A DNA stretch of 64,000 bases from Shinisaurus crocodilurus (GCA_021292165.1 CM037878.1:289216971-289280970), one strand, 5' to 3'. Positions 41,307 to 52,432 are shown, counted from the stretch's first letter. Numbers and translations are program-made. Notes: a model not told the origin generated them from the letters alone.

Positions 41307-41917
41307 CGTCCTTAAACGGTCCCCCCCCCCCTGCACAGCAAACGGTGAAACGGCAAAAGGTTTGGGGGATGAACAAGAGAGCCTGAACTTCTAAGAAAGC
41401 GGGGGCTTCTGAGTGCTTACAATGGGACATGCTTTCCAGCCTCCCACAAGGCAGCCTCCTCTGGGAGCCAAGCTGCAGGGGTGTGTGGGTGATGGCCGGC
41501 CGGGTGGGCGTCCGGGCCGGAAAGGTCAGCCCAATGAAAGGAAGCTGGTTTCTTTTGACCGGAGAACAAGCGTTCCGCCTCCAGACCGATGGAGAGAGAG
41601 ATGTGTGAGGACCCGGCCTATTTTTTTGTTTGTACGTGCGCGTGTGTGTGTGTTAGGAATCGCGGAGGAGAATGCCTTGACTCGCCACTGCCCGCACCTC
41701 CGTAAAACGGGCTGTGTGCGTACAGTGCCATTGTTGCAGAAAAACCACCCTTCTGCAGAAAATAGGAAGGACTCGTACCACTTCAGGCTTGGAAAACAGC
41801 TTTATTCCCACTTCACCGTCAGTGTGCTTTACTGTGAAGCAGAGCGGGTGGGGAAATGATAGTTCCCTGCCCCAGCTAACTTTCTGTGAAGGACTGCCAA
41901 CAACCGGCCCTTTATCT
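41307..41917. other. No recognised feature
   Basis: About 610 bp. A 148-codon open frame (41,413-41,859) is arginine-rich without a domain and is not called a gene. Confidence 0.45.
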
Positions 41918-42184
41918 CAGTGTTCTCCAACCTTGGGTCCCCAGATGTTTTTGGCCTACAACTCCCAGCATGCCCCAGCCAGCGTTTTTAAATATTTATT
42001 TATTTATTTATTTAACTTGATATACAAGCGACGTCTTGCAATACAAGTACTGTAGTACGGCTTAAATTAAAAAATCTCTGCACAAATTTTTTTTTGGGGG
42101 GGGGATTTTGTTTTGATATAAGAGTGTTTTGGATTACAAGCACGTTTCCGGAACGAATTATGCTCTCCATCCAAGGCATGACTG
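41918..42184. mobile_element. Half hAT-like palindrome joined to a partial Tigger-like MITE
   Basis: The left arm CAGTGTTCTCCAACC...CCCCAGCCAGCG stops at the palindrome centre (about 41,984). It is followed directly by the inner part of a Tigger-like MITE (TTTAACTTGATATACAAGCG) that runs to its normal end GGCATGACTG at 42,184. Neither element is complete. Confidence 0.85.
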
Positions 42185-43360
42185 TACATTTGCATGAGGT
42201 TCCCAGCCTCCAGCTGGGTTTACATCTTGTTTACACGTGTGTGGTGGAGAAGGATCTGCTTTTCTTCACATTTTCAATCTGAATGTGTAGGTGCCAGCGT
42301 GAAATATTTAGGTACCCTGGAACTTTTCCTGACTATGCAATCCACACGAAGAAAGTCCTTTTTTTTGCAACCGTTTGGCTGCTCCGTTTGTAATTCTTCC
42401 AGGTCTCTTGGGTGAGTGTGTGGTGTGGGCTCTGTCGTCCCCCCCCCACACACACACACACTTTCCTTGCAGTCAAATATTTCCTGTGGCTCTTCGATGG
42501 CTTTCAATAGGCGGATTTCCTGAATTACTTTCCGTGTTGTGTTTATTAATGACACTGCCGCTTGCCTCTCCCGTGAATGCATTCTGCAAAACGATTTGGT
42601 TCCTCCGGCGTGCTTCAGAAGCCAGGATGCTTTTCTAGGAACAAGGAGTTCGGGATAAACCAGAAGGCCATCTAGTCTGACCCCAGGAGCATGGAGCAAA
42701 AATCAAACGAAGGGGTGCCCGTATTGCACATAGCTCGAGGCAACTTGGAGGGGAAAGGTTCACCTGTTAAATTTCTGCCTGTTATGGAGATGTTAAAAGA
42801 CATAGGAGATAAAATGGTAATATCCGGAAAGTACAGGATTGGCAATATAATCCCCGTGTTGCCGCTAACGGGGGAAGATGGATCCTTATCTTCTCCCGCA
42901 CCAACTCCTGTGATCCCTCACCTGCCGTGGTACAACCTAAGCACAGGTTTCCAACCTCCGGGCCAAAGTAAGCATTTTGCTAATCACGCTTACTTACCTG
43001 AGTGTAAGCTGGCCTGGCCCCAATTCAGATCGGGACCATGGTGATCCAGGAGGGGTGGGTTTAAGCTCGCTCCCCCCCCCCCCGTTTCCATCCCAGAATT
43101 TCACCCCATGCGGGGAGGGTAAAAAGAAAACATGTCTGCACGAATCAAAGTCCCATGTCAGGCGACGGCTTCCCCCCTTTTCCCAAAGCCACGGAGGACC
43201 TGCCACGTTCCCTCTCTGCCTTGTCATCCTAGGATGCCAACACACAGCTTCTGCCGGGAAGGTTTTGGGTGATTCTCCAGCTAAAAGGCCGGACGTGATG
43301 TGAAAGTGAAAGGCCGCTCTCTCTCCGCCCCAGACGGATGAATGGGTTGGATGGACAAAG
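42185..43360. other. 1.2 kb of intron without a recognised feature
   Basis: Includes a short (CA)n at 42,446 and an open frame of 117 codons at 42,691-43,044 with no recognisable domain. Confidence 0.5.
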
Positions 43361-43385
43361 AGCCAGTGTGGTCCAGTGGTTAGAG
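43361..43385 (+). mobile_element. Head fragment of a Sauria-type SINE
   Basis: AGCCAGTGTGGTCCAGTGGT matches the 5' end of the SINE. The rest is replaced by the palindrome array that follows. Confidence 0.7.
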
Positions 43386-43929
43386 CAGTGTTCTCCAACC
43401 TTGGGTCCCCAGATGTTTTTGGCCTACAACTCCCCGCATGCCCCAGCCAGCGTAGCCAAGTACATAGTCCAACCCTTGGGTCCTCCGGCAAAGTAGCAAC
43501 TCTACAAGGTCTTAGGCCACCCTTCCTCGCTGGGAATTGTGGGAGTTGCGGTCTAACACATCTGGAGCGCGCCAGGTTGGGGAAGATCACCTTAGGCCAG
43601 TGTTCTCCAACCTTGGGTCCCCAGATGTTTTTGGCCTACAACTCCCAGCATGCCCCAGCCAGCGTAGCCAAGTACCAAGTCCAACCCTTGGGTCCTCCGG
43701 CAAAGTAGCAACTCTACAAGGTCTTAGGCCACCCTTCCTCGCTGGGAATTGTGGGAGTTGCGGTCTAACACATCTGGAGCGCGCCAGGTTGGGGAAGATC
43801 ACCTTAGGCCAGTGTTCTCCAACCTTGGGTCCCCAGATGTTTTTGGCCTACAACTCCCAGCATGCCCCAGCCAGCATGCTGGGAGTTGTAGGCCAAAAAC
43901 ATCTGGGGACCCAAGGTTGGAGAACACTG
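43386..43929. repeat. Two tandem 212-bp units plus a terminal palindrome
   Basis: The unit starts at 43,386, 43,598 and 43,810, exactly 212 bp apart. Each of the first two contains a left half of family A (about 78 bp, stopping at CCAGCCAGCG), then GTAGCCAAGTAC and TTGGGTCCTCCGGCAAAGTA, then the right arm of a family 2 MITE (AACACATCTGGAGCGCGCCA). The third start continues as a shortened complete palindrome to 43,929. Confidence 0.93.
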
Positions 43930-44191
43930 CTCTAGATGGCTGTAATCGGCCGTCTATATGTTTTTGAGGGCGGAAGGAACACGGAGGATACCTTATCCTC
44001 TGCGCTCCTCTTGCCCTCAATAGGATGCCTGTAATCCTCATAGGACTGCACTGCCCGTGTGGTTTAATTTTTCCGCTCAAATATTTCAGGTGGCATATCG
44101 GGGACAAAAGAATTAACATAGGGTACTTTTTTCTAGCTTTGTTTACTAAATGTACGTAAAATATAGCATGCTAAGTTACCTCTCTCTAGGG

Positions 44192-44329
44192 CAGGGCTCT
44201 CCAGCCTTGGGTCCCCAGATGTTGCTGGCCTACAGCTCCCAGCGTACCCAGCCAGCATGGCTAATGGCAAAGGATTCTGGGAGCTGTAGTCCAGCAACAT
44301 CTGGGGACCCAAGGGTGTGGAGAGCCCTG
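44192..44329. mobile_element. hAT-like palindromic MITE (family B), complete
   Basis: CAGGGCTCTCCAGCC...GGTGTGGAGAGCCCTG with a perfect duplication CTCTAGGG (44,184-44,191; 44,330-44,337). Confidence 0.95.
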
Positions 44330-44365
44330 CTCTAGGGCATCTGATCATCTTCGGGGAAGCAAACT

Positions 44366-44388
44366 ATGCAAATCAACTTAATTTGCAT
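44366..44388. promoter_or_regulatory. Inverted pair of octamer motifs
   Basis: ATGCAAAT and ATTTGCAT, 7 bases apart, form a perfect inverted pair of POU/octamer sites. A weaker repeat of the surrounding sequence follows at about 44,440. Function unknown; could be chance. Confidence 0.4.
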
Positions 44389-45208
44389 TGGGATTTTTTT
44401 CCAACACAACTGAAATTGTCCCTGTGCAAATGACACTATGCAGATTAACCTAATTTCCAGTGGGAAAAGTTCCGTTTCAAAAAATTTCCGCGTGCTGCTT
44501 GCGGGCTTCCCACTGGGGCATCGAGGCTGTGATGCAGCGTGGCCCTTCCTATGTTCTTCTGAGCAGTTTGGCAGAGGGGCAGCCTGTCTGAGCGGGCGAT
44601 GGCGTCGCCTTCCTTGGAGGACCTACCGTGGTTTTGCTCAGGCCGGGGCGGCGGTGAGCGTGGATGAGACGGCCTTGAGAAGCGACCTTGCCGTGCTTTG
44701 AAGTTGCTGTGTTTGTGTGGTGTGCTCGGGGGCAAAGGGAAAGGAGTTCCTTCGGCAGACGTGACACTGCGGCCCTTTGCAGGGCTGTGCCGCATGTAAG
44801 TACAGGCTCCCTTGTTCAGACTGGGACCCAAATTACCATGTTACTTCAAAGATGTAGCCAGTAGCTACATCTTTCTGTCTGTCTGTCTGTCTGTCTTTCT
44901 TGTAAGTGCAGCCCCCCCCCCCCCGATCTGGCTTGGGATCCTAGTGTGGGGTATGGGGGGTGCTAACCCTTTACCCTCACCCCCAACCTCCCCCCTTCCA
45001 CTGTGGTTCCTATCTGGACCACCACCACCCCTCCAGTGCCTGTAATATGCGTTGCCCAACAAAACAAATGGATCACTTTTTGGCAATGAAAATTTCAGGC
45101 ATGGGGAGTGGGACTCCTGATCCGGATTAGGACGACAGCAGGGTACAAAAGGTTAAAGCCCCCCCATGCTAGGGTCCTCATCCGGACTCTCTTTTACTTA
45201 CTTTAGAG
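44389..45208. other. No recognised feature
   Basis: About 820 bp, with a (CTGT)n tract at 44,874-44,897 and C-runs. No repeat family or exon recognised. Confidence 0.5.
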
Positions 45209-45447
45209 CAGTGTTCTCCAACCTTGGGTCCCCAGATGTTTTTGGCCTACAACTCCCAGCATGCCCCAGCCAGCCTGGTGCCCTCGGGAGGTGTTAGACT
45301 ACAACTCCCAGAATCTCCCTGCTGGTGTCCTCCCAATTTTTTGGACAACAACTCCTAGTATTCTTGACCAGTGGCCATGCTGGCTGGGGGATGCTGGGAG
45401 TTGTAGTCCCAACACATCTGGAGGGCACCAGGTTGGGACAGTCTGCT
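45209..45447. mobile_element. Half family A palindrome fused to a family 2 palindrome
   Basis: The left arm of family A runs to the centre CCAGCCAGC at 45,274 and continues as CTGGTGCCCTCGGGAGGTGT, family 2 sequence, to GGGCACCAGGTTGGGACAG. The join is at the sequence both families share near their centres. Confidence 0.8.
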
Positions 45448-46507
45448 CTAAAATAAAACCGAAAGAAGGACATGCTAGCTGCCTCTTCCAAGTAACGTGT
45501 GGGTTGGGTCTAAGGGCCTTTTGATTCAGGATTCAACCACACAGATACCAATTTCCTCTGGACCCGCACAAGCAGGGCATGACGGTGGTGGCCCCTTCCT
45601 CTAGTATCTCTCTTTCCTCTATTCATTAGTCTCATTTTCCCCCCCCTTTAAAGTTCTGTAGCCGCGAGTGACCATCACTACCTCTTGTGGTGATGAATCC
45701 AATAACTAGTCAGGCACCAGGGGATAAAACCCATTTCACTGAGAACCTACAGAATGATTAACTTTCCCAATAAAGTATGTTTTTATGTGACTTAAGGGTA
45801 TGTTTACGCAACGGACGGCAGTTTGTTTTAACCATCCTGTCTCAGCCCGAGAAGTCAGTGGCCATAGGTAGTTGACTGAGGTTTTTGCTCACCACTTTCC
45901 CAAATCTCTCTTTAATCCATGGTAAGTAGTTTGCATATTCACTGATCCTCACCGTCCATGAATAACGTACTGGAGGAGTGGAAGAAAAAACACACACGCT
46001 CTTTTTATATAGCCTGAGTCTGACATGATGGTTAAAGGGTAAAGAAACCATGTTAAAGTGATCTCGAATGGATGCCCTTTTCAGAGAGTCCTCGGCACCC
46101 TCCCCAAACCTCAGTTCCCAGGATTCCTTAGGGGCTACTGATCGAGGTTTTGAACCCGTCCAGACGTGTTCCAAGAGATGGTTATTCAAGGCCTGTTTGT
46201 TAGCCTTGTGAGCTCTCACAGTTTAGCAGCTCCCTGTAGTGGCTGGCTGGGGCCAGATGTGTCCCCAAAGAAAATCCTTTTGGAGGGACAGTGGCCTGAG
46301 ATCCCTTCTTGGTCTCGTCTCACACTGTGGTTGTTTATGAAATGGACCCCTGAGAGGCTGAGATCCCCCCCCTAGCGGGTTTCTCAGGGATGGGACAAAA
46401 AGAGAAGGGCCTTTGATCTTACGGCCTCATTGCATTCTTCTTTCTGAAATGTTTGCAGGTCTTTTCCAGATACAGGCTTGCAACCTAAAGTAGACTGCTA
46501 GATCGAT
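45448..46507. other. 1.06 kb of intron without a recognised feature
   Basis: Nothing recognised on either strand. Confidence 0.5.
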
Positions 46508-46641
46508 TAGGGCACAATCCGATGCATGTTTAGACAGAAAGAAGTCCTACAACTCCCAGCATTCCCCAACCAGCATGGCTGGCTGGGGAATGCTGGGAGT
46601 TGTTGGACTTTTTTCTGTCTAAACATGCATCAGATTGAGCC
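46508..46641. mobile_element. GCAATCC-type palindromic MITE
   Basis: GGGCACAATCCGATGCATGT inward and AACATGCATCAGATTGAGCC outward, with inner CTACAACTCCCAGCATTCCC. Confidence 0.88.
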
Positions 46642-46705
46642 TGTAGCGCATATTTTTTTGCTGTATATAATTAATTTTTAGATTATTTTCCATAATAAGT
46701 CAACA

Positions 46706-46840
46706 AGGGTGCAATCCTGTGCAAATTTAGATGGGGAAAAGGGCCTACAACTCCCAGCATGCCCCAGCCAGCATAGCTGGCTGGGGCATGCTGGGAGCTG
46801 TAGACCTTTTTTCAGTCTAAACTTGGATAGGATTGCACCT
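46706..46840. mobile_element. GCAATCC-type palindromic MITE, second adjacent copy
   Basis: AGGGTGCAATCCTGTGCAAA to TAGGATTGCACCT. Its arms carry CTACAACTCCCAGCATGCCC, as in family A, although the ends differ. Confidence 0.88.
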
Positions 46841-46886
46841 CAAGCGAAGCATTTCCTTTCAGCTGATATCCATTCGAGGGTATATA

Positions 46887-46968
46887 CCAGCCATCACCAA
46901 CCTGGTGCCTTCCAGATGTGTTGGACTGCAACTCCCATAATTCTCATCCAGTTGGGGAGGGCTGGTGT
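46887..46968. mobile_element. Family 2 palindromic MITE, short
   Basis: CCATCACCAACCTGGTGCCT and GATGTGTTGGACTGCAACTC; the return arm is only GTTGGGGAGGGCTGG. Confidence 0.65.
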
Positions 46969-46997
46969 ATACCCCAAAAGGCAGGGTTAAAATCTAA

Positions 46998-47172
46998 GCT
47001 CCCTGGGTGACTTTGGGCCACTCACGGTCTCTCAGCCTAACCTACCGTACTTCACAGGGTTGTTGTGAGGATAAAATGGAGAGGAGGAGGAGGATTGTGT
47101 AAGCTGCCTTGGGTTCCTTGCAGGAAAAAAGGTGGGGTATAAATATAATTAATAATACTAAATGAATAAATA
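46998..47172 (+). mobile_element. Sauria-type SINE, 5'-truncated
   Basis: Starts CTCCCTGGGTGACTTTGGGC and ends AAGGTGGGGTATAAAT with an AT-rich tail. Confidence 0.88.
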
Positions 47173-47623
47173 TTAATAGTAGGTTAAATTGCACTTCTTG
47201 AATGCCTGCTTTGTTTGTGCATGTAATCAGCCCCAACCCAAGCACTGAAGACAGATACAAATATATATTGCATCTGACGAAGTCCCTGGTTGCCCAGGAA
47301 AGCTTTTGCCCTAGTAACCTTACGGCGTCAAACAGAATTGTAAGTAGCCACTCGCTCGCCCGCCTTCGGTGGGTGAAAAATCACCTTCAGCCGCCCAGCA
47401 AAAGTTGATCTTTCCTTTCTTCTCGACCCCCAGCCACCGATAACTGACGTAGGTGGAAACATTTGGACTGTAGCTGGGTGGTGCTGCCTCCCTGGTTTAA
47501 TCCCTGGCAACTTCAGTTTTAAAAAAGGGTCAGACGGAAAAAGGGTGATGGGGAAAAAGGCGACCCTTTTCTGCCTGAGACCCTGGAGAGCCGGTGCCAA
47601 TGAAAGCAGGCAGCATCGGGCTA
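47173..47623. other. No recognised feature
   Basis: About 450 bp without an identified repeat. Confidence 0.45.
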
Positions 47624-47757
47624 CATCCGCCTTCCCCAGTCTGGGGCCCTCCAGATGTTCTGGACGACAACGCACAGTGTTTCTGACCATTGGCCATGCT
47701 GGCCGGAGCTGAAGGGAGATGAAATGCCAAACATTGGAGGGCAAGGCTGAGCTGGAG
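47624..47757. mobile_element. Family 2 palindromic MITE, diverged
   Basis: CGCCTTCCCCAGTCTGGGGC inward; the return arm ACATTGGAGGGCAAGGCTG is shortened. Confidence 0.65.
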
Positions 47758-47814
47758 GGGCCAATAGTTTGACCTCGTAAGGGGCAGCGTCCAATACCGA
47801 TGCACCAGTGGCCA

Positions 47815-48098
47815 GACTTCTCGATCATCCCAGTTTGCAGGACACGGAATAATGGGCTCAAGTTACGGGAACCCAGATTCCACCTAAACATCAGGAAAAA
47901 TTTCCTGACTGTCAGAGCAATAAGACAATGGAACCAACTACCTAGGGAAGTGGTGGGCTCTCCCACTCTGGAGGCATTCAAGGTGAAGCTGGATGGCCAT
48001 CTGTCGGGGATGCTTTGACCTGGATTCCTGCACTGAGCAGGGGGTTGGACTCGATGGCCTTGTAGGCCCCTTCCAACTCTACTTTTCTATGATTCTAT
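47815..48098 (+). mobile_element. CR1 LINE, 3' end
   Basis: The open stretch encodes [20 protein letters not shown] and FLTVRAIRQWNQLPREVVGS, then GGTTGGACTCGATGGCC and the ATGATTCTATGA tip. 5'-truncated but little mutated. Confidence 0.93.
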
Positions 48099-48715
48099 GA
48101 CTTGTAAGATGCAAGGGCACGTCTGCTTATCTTACAGCTGGGGACCAGCAGTGCTGATCTTCCTTATTTCTGGAGGAGCCCGTGGCAGGACTTGGCTTCG
48201 CCTCCCTCTTCTCTTGAGAAGCACAGAGTAGACGCTTGATCTCGCTGCCAATCGACAGGGGCGAGGGGGGCAATGGCTCTGAGAAGCAGCCCTTACCTTG
48301 TTTGAACTTGTGGGCCGCCTGGCTGGCGAGGGGGGAAAAAAGGAAAAGAAAAAACGGGTGCAAAATTTTTCCTTTTAAGGGCAAAGTTTTCCAACTGTAT
48401 CTTTGAATATCTCTCCTGCCTCTGTGCCATAACATGAAACAGTATTTTATTTTCCTTTTGATTTATTATATCTCAGGGGCAGGGCACAGCAGGATGCTAG
48501 ATTTCAGCAGGCACCAGACGTCGCATGGAGGATGAGGGAGCGGGAACACTGGAAAGGAGCGCTTGAATTATTATGGCGCTGGGTGCCTAGAACCGGATGC
48601 AATTTGGCATCAGGCGTACCTGGCTCCCGAGTGAAAATATACTACTTGCTGCTTGAGCAGCAGGCCAGGAATCGCGCTCCATCCTTCAGTGGTGACAGAT
48701 GGAGGAACGCAGTTT
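48099..48715. other. No recognised feature
   Basis: About 600 bp. Nothing recognised. Confidence 0.45.
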
Positions 48716-48723
48716 GCTTAGGA

Positions 48724-49152
48724 CAGTGATGGCGAACCTTTTTGAGCCCGAGTGCCCAAACTGCAACACAAAGCCAACTTATTTATTTCAAAGTGCCTTA
48801 AATTTGGCAGGAAGGAGGAGGGGGCACTAGCTAATTGTGCTCCGCTCTGTCTCAGGGCATGGCTCTCCACCGGGCGCGCAAAGATTCGGGCGTGCGCGCG
48901 CTGTGCTTCTGAGCTGTCTGTTCAGTTAGAAGGAGGGCTGGGTGCCTGCGCAGTCCGCTTCTGGGAGTGGAGATGTTGGAGTGTGCCTGCCTGTGGAGGC
49001 CAGCGAGGAATGAGTGGAGAGGAGTTCCTATGGAAACTCTGAATGCAGAAGGGGACGGTCTTTTCGCGATCTGGCGACCAATGGCTCGAGTGCCCACAGA
49101 GAGGTCCCTGCGTGCCAGCTGTGGCACGCGTGCCATAGGTTCGCCATTGCTG
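48724..49152. mobile_element. 429-bp hAT element with CAGTGATGGCGAACC tips
   Basis: Inverted tips CAGTGATGGCGAACC and GGTTCGCCATTGCTG with a perfect 8-bp duplication GCTTAGGA (48,716-48,723; 49,153-49,160). Near its ends it has CGAGTGCCCAAACTGC and GTGGCACGCGTGCCATAG. No transposase remains, so it is non-autonomous. Its ends resemble Charlie-type hAT elements. Confidence 0.92.
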
Positions 49153-49330
49153 GCTTAGGAGTTGGGAGGGAGACCTACTCTGGAACCAGTGGATACCTCT
49201 GCCTTTGTACCCCTCCGTAGATATCACATGTCTTCCCGTGACCCCGTCATGTGTTCTGCACTCCAGACCGCCTCTCCGTATGCATGCTTGTTTATTTATT
49301 CACTCATTCCTCTCTCATGATTTATGCCTG

Positions 49331-49745
49331 GAGTCTCTAACGTGGCGCCTGTGGGCACCAATGCGCCCACGGGCACCTCTCTTGCCACCCACCAGGCTCC
49401 CTAACCCCTCCTGATTTTAATTTCCTAAATTTTTAAAGTTTTAACTGGGAGGCCGGCTTGCTGCAAAGCAAAGTGCTGCCCTCTGATGCCCATCTGTATT
49501 TGAGTTCAAAAGAGTGGTTTTGTGTTTTGAAGCGCACGCTCCGCCTCTGCCTTGTACTTAGGTCCTGGGGCAAGTTACTTGTCCATTAGTCTTGCCAGTT
49601 GCCGCCTGGGAAATGTGTGTTTTGTGATTGGCTAGGGCTCATGCTCATGGTAGCCATTTTGTAAGAGCGCCCACGACACAGTCTCGAAATTACAAATGTG
49701 TCCACCGACCCACAGAGGGTGGAGACTGCGGATCTACGTGCATGG
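49331..49745. repeat. Dispersed repeat, copy 2 of 2, possible old hAT-type element
   Basis: Counterpart of 32,870-33,190, with GCCTTGTACTTAGGTCCTGG and AAGAGCGCCCACGACACAGT. The left part GTGGCGCCTGTGGGCACCAA is partly self-complementary with GCGCCCACGGGCACC. Confidence 0.65.
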
Positions 49746-49959
49746 CGCTTTACAAAGTAAAGGATTTGTCTTTTCCTCATGAAGTTGACAGTCTATATTT
49801 CAAAGCAGGGAAGGAAGACAGAGGATTGGAGACGGGATAAAACAGTGGAAGGATATACATCTATTTCAGTGAGGGGCATGAGAACTAAGTGATTGTGCCA
49901 GAAATTTCTTTGCATTTCTCTCAGGACTGAGCACTCAGCCTGGCCTCTTTATTCCTCTT

Positions 49960-50211
49960 TTTATTTATTTATTTATTATATTTATACCTCGCCTTTTTTC
50001 CTGCAAGGAACCCAAGGCGGCTTACATAATCCTCCTCCTCTTCCTCCTCCTCTCCATTTTATCCTCACAACAACCCTGTGAGGTAGGTTAGGCTGAGAGG
50101 CAGTGACTGGGCCAAAGTCACCCAGTGAGCTTCATGGCCGAGCGGGGACTAGAACCCGGATCTCCCGAGTCCCAGTCCAACACTCTCACCACTAGGCCAG
50201 ACTGGCTCTCT
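49960..50211 (-). mobile_element. Sauria-type SINE, near full length
   Basis: TATACCTCGCCTTTTTTCCT to CCACTAGGCCAGACTGGCTC. Confidence 0.92.
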
Positions 50212-50424
50212 TGTAGCACCTTGGCGCAAGCTGTTGTTTCCGTTGGATGCTGGACCGATCTAGCAAGGATGCTGGGAAACCCAGGCAGGCGTTCGATCAG
50301 AAGTCCCGGCCTCTGAGGTGGTCAGACTGCCAGTTCTGGTCCTTTGTTCCTCCTTCCTTCCTGAGGTCCTCCCTCCCTCCCATCTGTGTTTCCAAAAAGC
50401 TGAGATCGTGGGGCGAGATATAGA

Positions 50425-50712
50425 CTGGGTTCACACGATCGGGGAAGGAAAAGAAGTCACGGTGGCTTCTTTTCCTGCCGCCCCATTTCCATAATTGCCC
50501 GCGTTGGGCGGGGTTGCCGTGTCCTCCGAACCCGGCGAGCTGACTGGGCGGCTGGGCTGGCTTCCAAACCACCCCAGAACCTTAGAACAAGCCAGGTTCG
50601 GACGACACGGCAACCCCGCCCAGCACGGGTAATTATGGAAATGGGGCGGCATGCGACTGGCACGTGTGGCCGCCGTGGCTTCTTTTCCTTCCCCGATCGT
50701 CCGAATCTGGCT
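50425..50712. mobile_element. Inverted dimer of the GGTTC(A/G)CACG MITE family
   Basis: Left unit 50,425-50,533 (CTGGGTTCACACGATCGGGG to CGTGTCCTCCGAACCCGGC) and right unit about 50,591-50,712 (GCCAGGTTCGGACGACACGG to GATCGTCCGAATCTGGC) are reverse complements of each other around a ~57-bp middle. Same arrangement as at 12,658. Confidence 0.8.
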
Positions 50713-51630
50713 AAGAATCAAACCATTTAAAAATCCTTTTCAGAACAGCTTTATTCAGGTAGAAGGCGCTTAAATCTAGCCTGGGGTGGCCCTCTGCGGT
50801 TCCCCAGAGGACCACCCCCTTTCCCCTAACCCCAATCATTTGGTGGTTTCCCAGCTTTTGTGCAGCCCCGCCGCCCCTTGTAAAAGATGGAAATGCCTCG
50901 CCTACGGCCCAGTGACTGGCAGGAAGAGTGTTAAGGTACGATACGCTGGTAATTTGGGGCGTGCCCATTTTGCCTTCAGCTCCACCCATGACTGGAATGC
51001 AGCCCACAAGAACTTCTTTGGAATTGAATTTGGCCCTCAGGCTGAAAGCAGTTCCACGCTCCTGAACTAACCCGTCCACACTTTCTCACCCATTCCATAA
51101 TAGTTTCCACAGGCACAGCAATACCCCGGAAGCAAGCAGGCGGATCGTTGCTACGCCTTAACTGTGCTTCTCAGGTGTTCGTTATCTTCCTTGAGGCGCT
51201 GTTGGCTTCAGGGTACTTTATATACTTTTTCCAGTTCTTTGTCTTCAGGTGGAGAAGTTCTCATCCCTTTGCCACATGGCTTGGCATACTTCATCAACTC
51301 GTGCAGCTCATCACTCAGTTTTAACGAGGCCACCCTTAGCTTTCTTCCAATTAAGCGCACCTTTTGCAGTTGCTGGTCCTTGTCCAAATTGAGCCAATTA
51401 TTAGATGCTGGTCTTCATCCAAGCCCAGCCAATTATCTTGTCCGCATTCCAGTACTCCTTTATCACCTTCACACATACACACACCGCTGTAATATCCTCA
51501 GTCTTATTTCTGGTAATGTTTCCATTCGAACTTTAGGAACCCATTCACTCCGTGGGGGCAATTATATTTTTTCCTGACACCTGCTTCCTTGCCTGTTTAC
51601 CCATCTTGGAGAACCAGAGAGGTGTCCAGA
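50713..51630. other. No recognised feature
   Basis: About 920 bp. ORFs of 94-137 codons here show no domain. Confidence 0.5.
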
Positions 51631-51689
51631 GAGGCATGCTGGGAGTTGTAGGCCAAAAACTTCTGGGGACCTAAGGTTGGAGAACACTG
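51631..51689. mobile_element. Right arm of a family A palindrome
   Basis: GAGGCATGCTGGGAGTTGTA to GGTTGGAGAACACTG. Everything left of the palindrome centre is missing. Confidence 0.85.
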
Positions 51690-52076
51690 GTCTAGTACTA
51701 TCTACCCATAGTTTGCTAGCTCTTTGCACTGTCCATTTCTCTAGCATCCCTGCCCCTTCCTCCCAGTAGACAGAGCTCCTTCGGTCCATGGGGCCCTGTG
51801 TGCTGCTCTCCAAAATTAATTTGACGTTGAACAAAACACAGCTTTTTTGTCAGCATTCTTATGGAGACGCAGCCACCCCACACCGTTGCACTGTTTGTGA
51901 GCATTCTGTGGCTTGACAGCCCAGCTCTGCCCATTTGAAACTTGAAATCTGAAACTTTCTCAACTCTACATTAATTTGTAACATAAAATATAATGTTTGC
52001 TTGCTCCGCTTCTCATTCTGTGATATGGCAATCCGTACTACTTTTGCACAAGTTGTGTGTGTGTGTGTGTGTATTT
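51690..52076. other. No recognised feature
   Basis: About 390 bp with a (GT)n at 52,049-52,071. No repeat family recognised. Confidence 0.45.
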
Positions 52077-52375
52077 TATTTCTTTAAAAGATTTTTAACC
52101 CGCCTTTCAAGGTGCATCATCCTCATAAGGCGGCTTACAATATTACAAAAACATGAAAGTACAAATTACTATTAAATACAAACAGAGCAGCAGGTGCAGC
52201 AGCAGCTAATTATTTTTAAGCACCAAATGCAGGCTGGATAAGTGTGTCTTCAGCTTACTATTTTTCTTAAAAGCCAGCAGTGATGGCACCATAGCAATCT
52301 CTCTGGGAAGGGAGTTCCAGAGATGAGGGGCCACCACTGAGAAAGCCCTATCCGTAGTACCCGCGTAACCCGCAG
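52077..52375 (-). mobile_element. L2-group 3' fragment
   Basis: In + orientation TTTTTAACCCGCCTTTCAAG and AAGGCGGCTTACAATATTAC (tail hairpin), then GGGAAGGGAGTTCCAGAGAT and GGGGCCACCACTGAGAAAGC. A different subfamily from the other L2-type copies. Confidence 0.72.
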
Positions 52376-52432
52376 CCTAACGTGTATGTGTACACGCATC
52401 TGTACACAGTTGGCTAAATTTGATCTAAGGCA

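Noticed and set aside
42691..43044. 117-codon ORF as a novel exon or gene
   Set aside because: No domain, no splice or conservation evidence, and ORFs of this length are expected by chance in 34 kb of intron.
43386..43929. CRISPR-like regular repeats
   Set aside because: The 212-bp spacing is a plain tandem duplication of transposon halves in a vertebrate genome.
47328..47981. 217-codon minus-strand ORF
   Set aside because: Mostly antisense to a CR1 fragment and a MITE.
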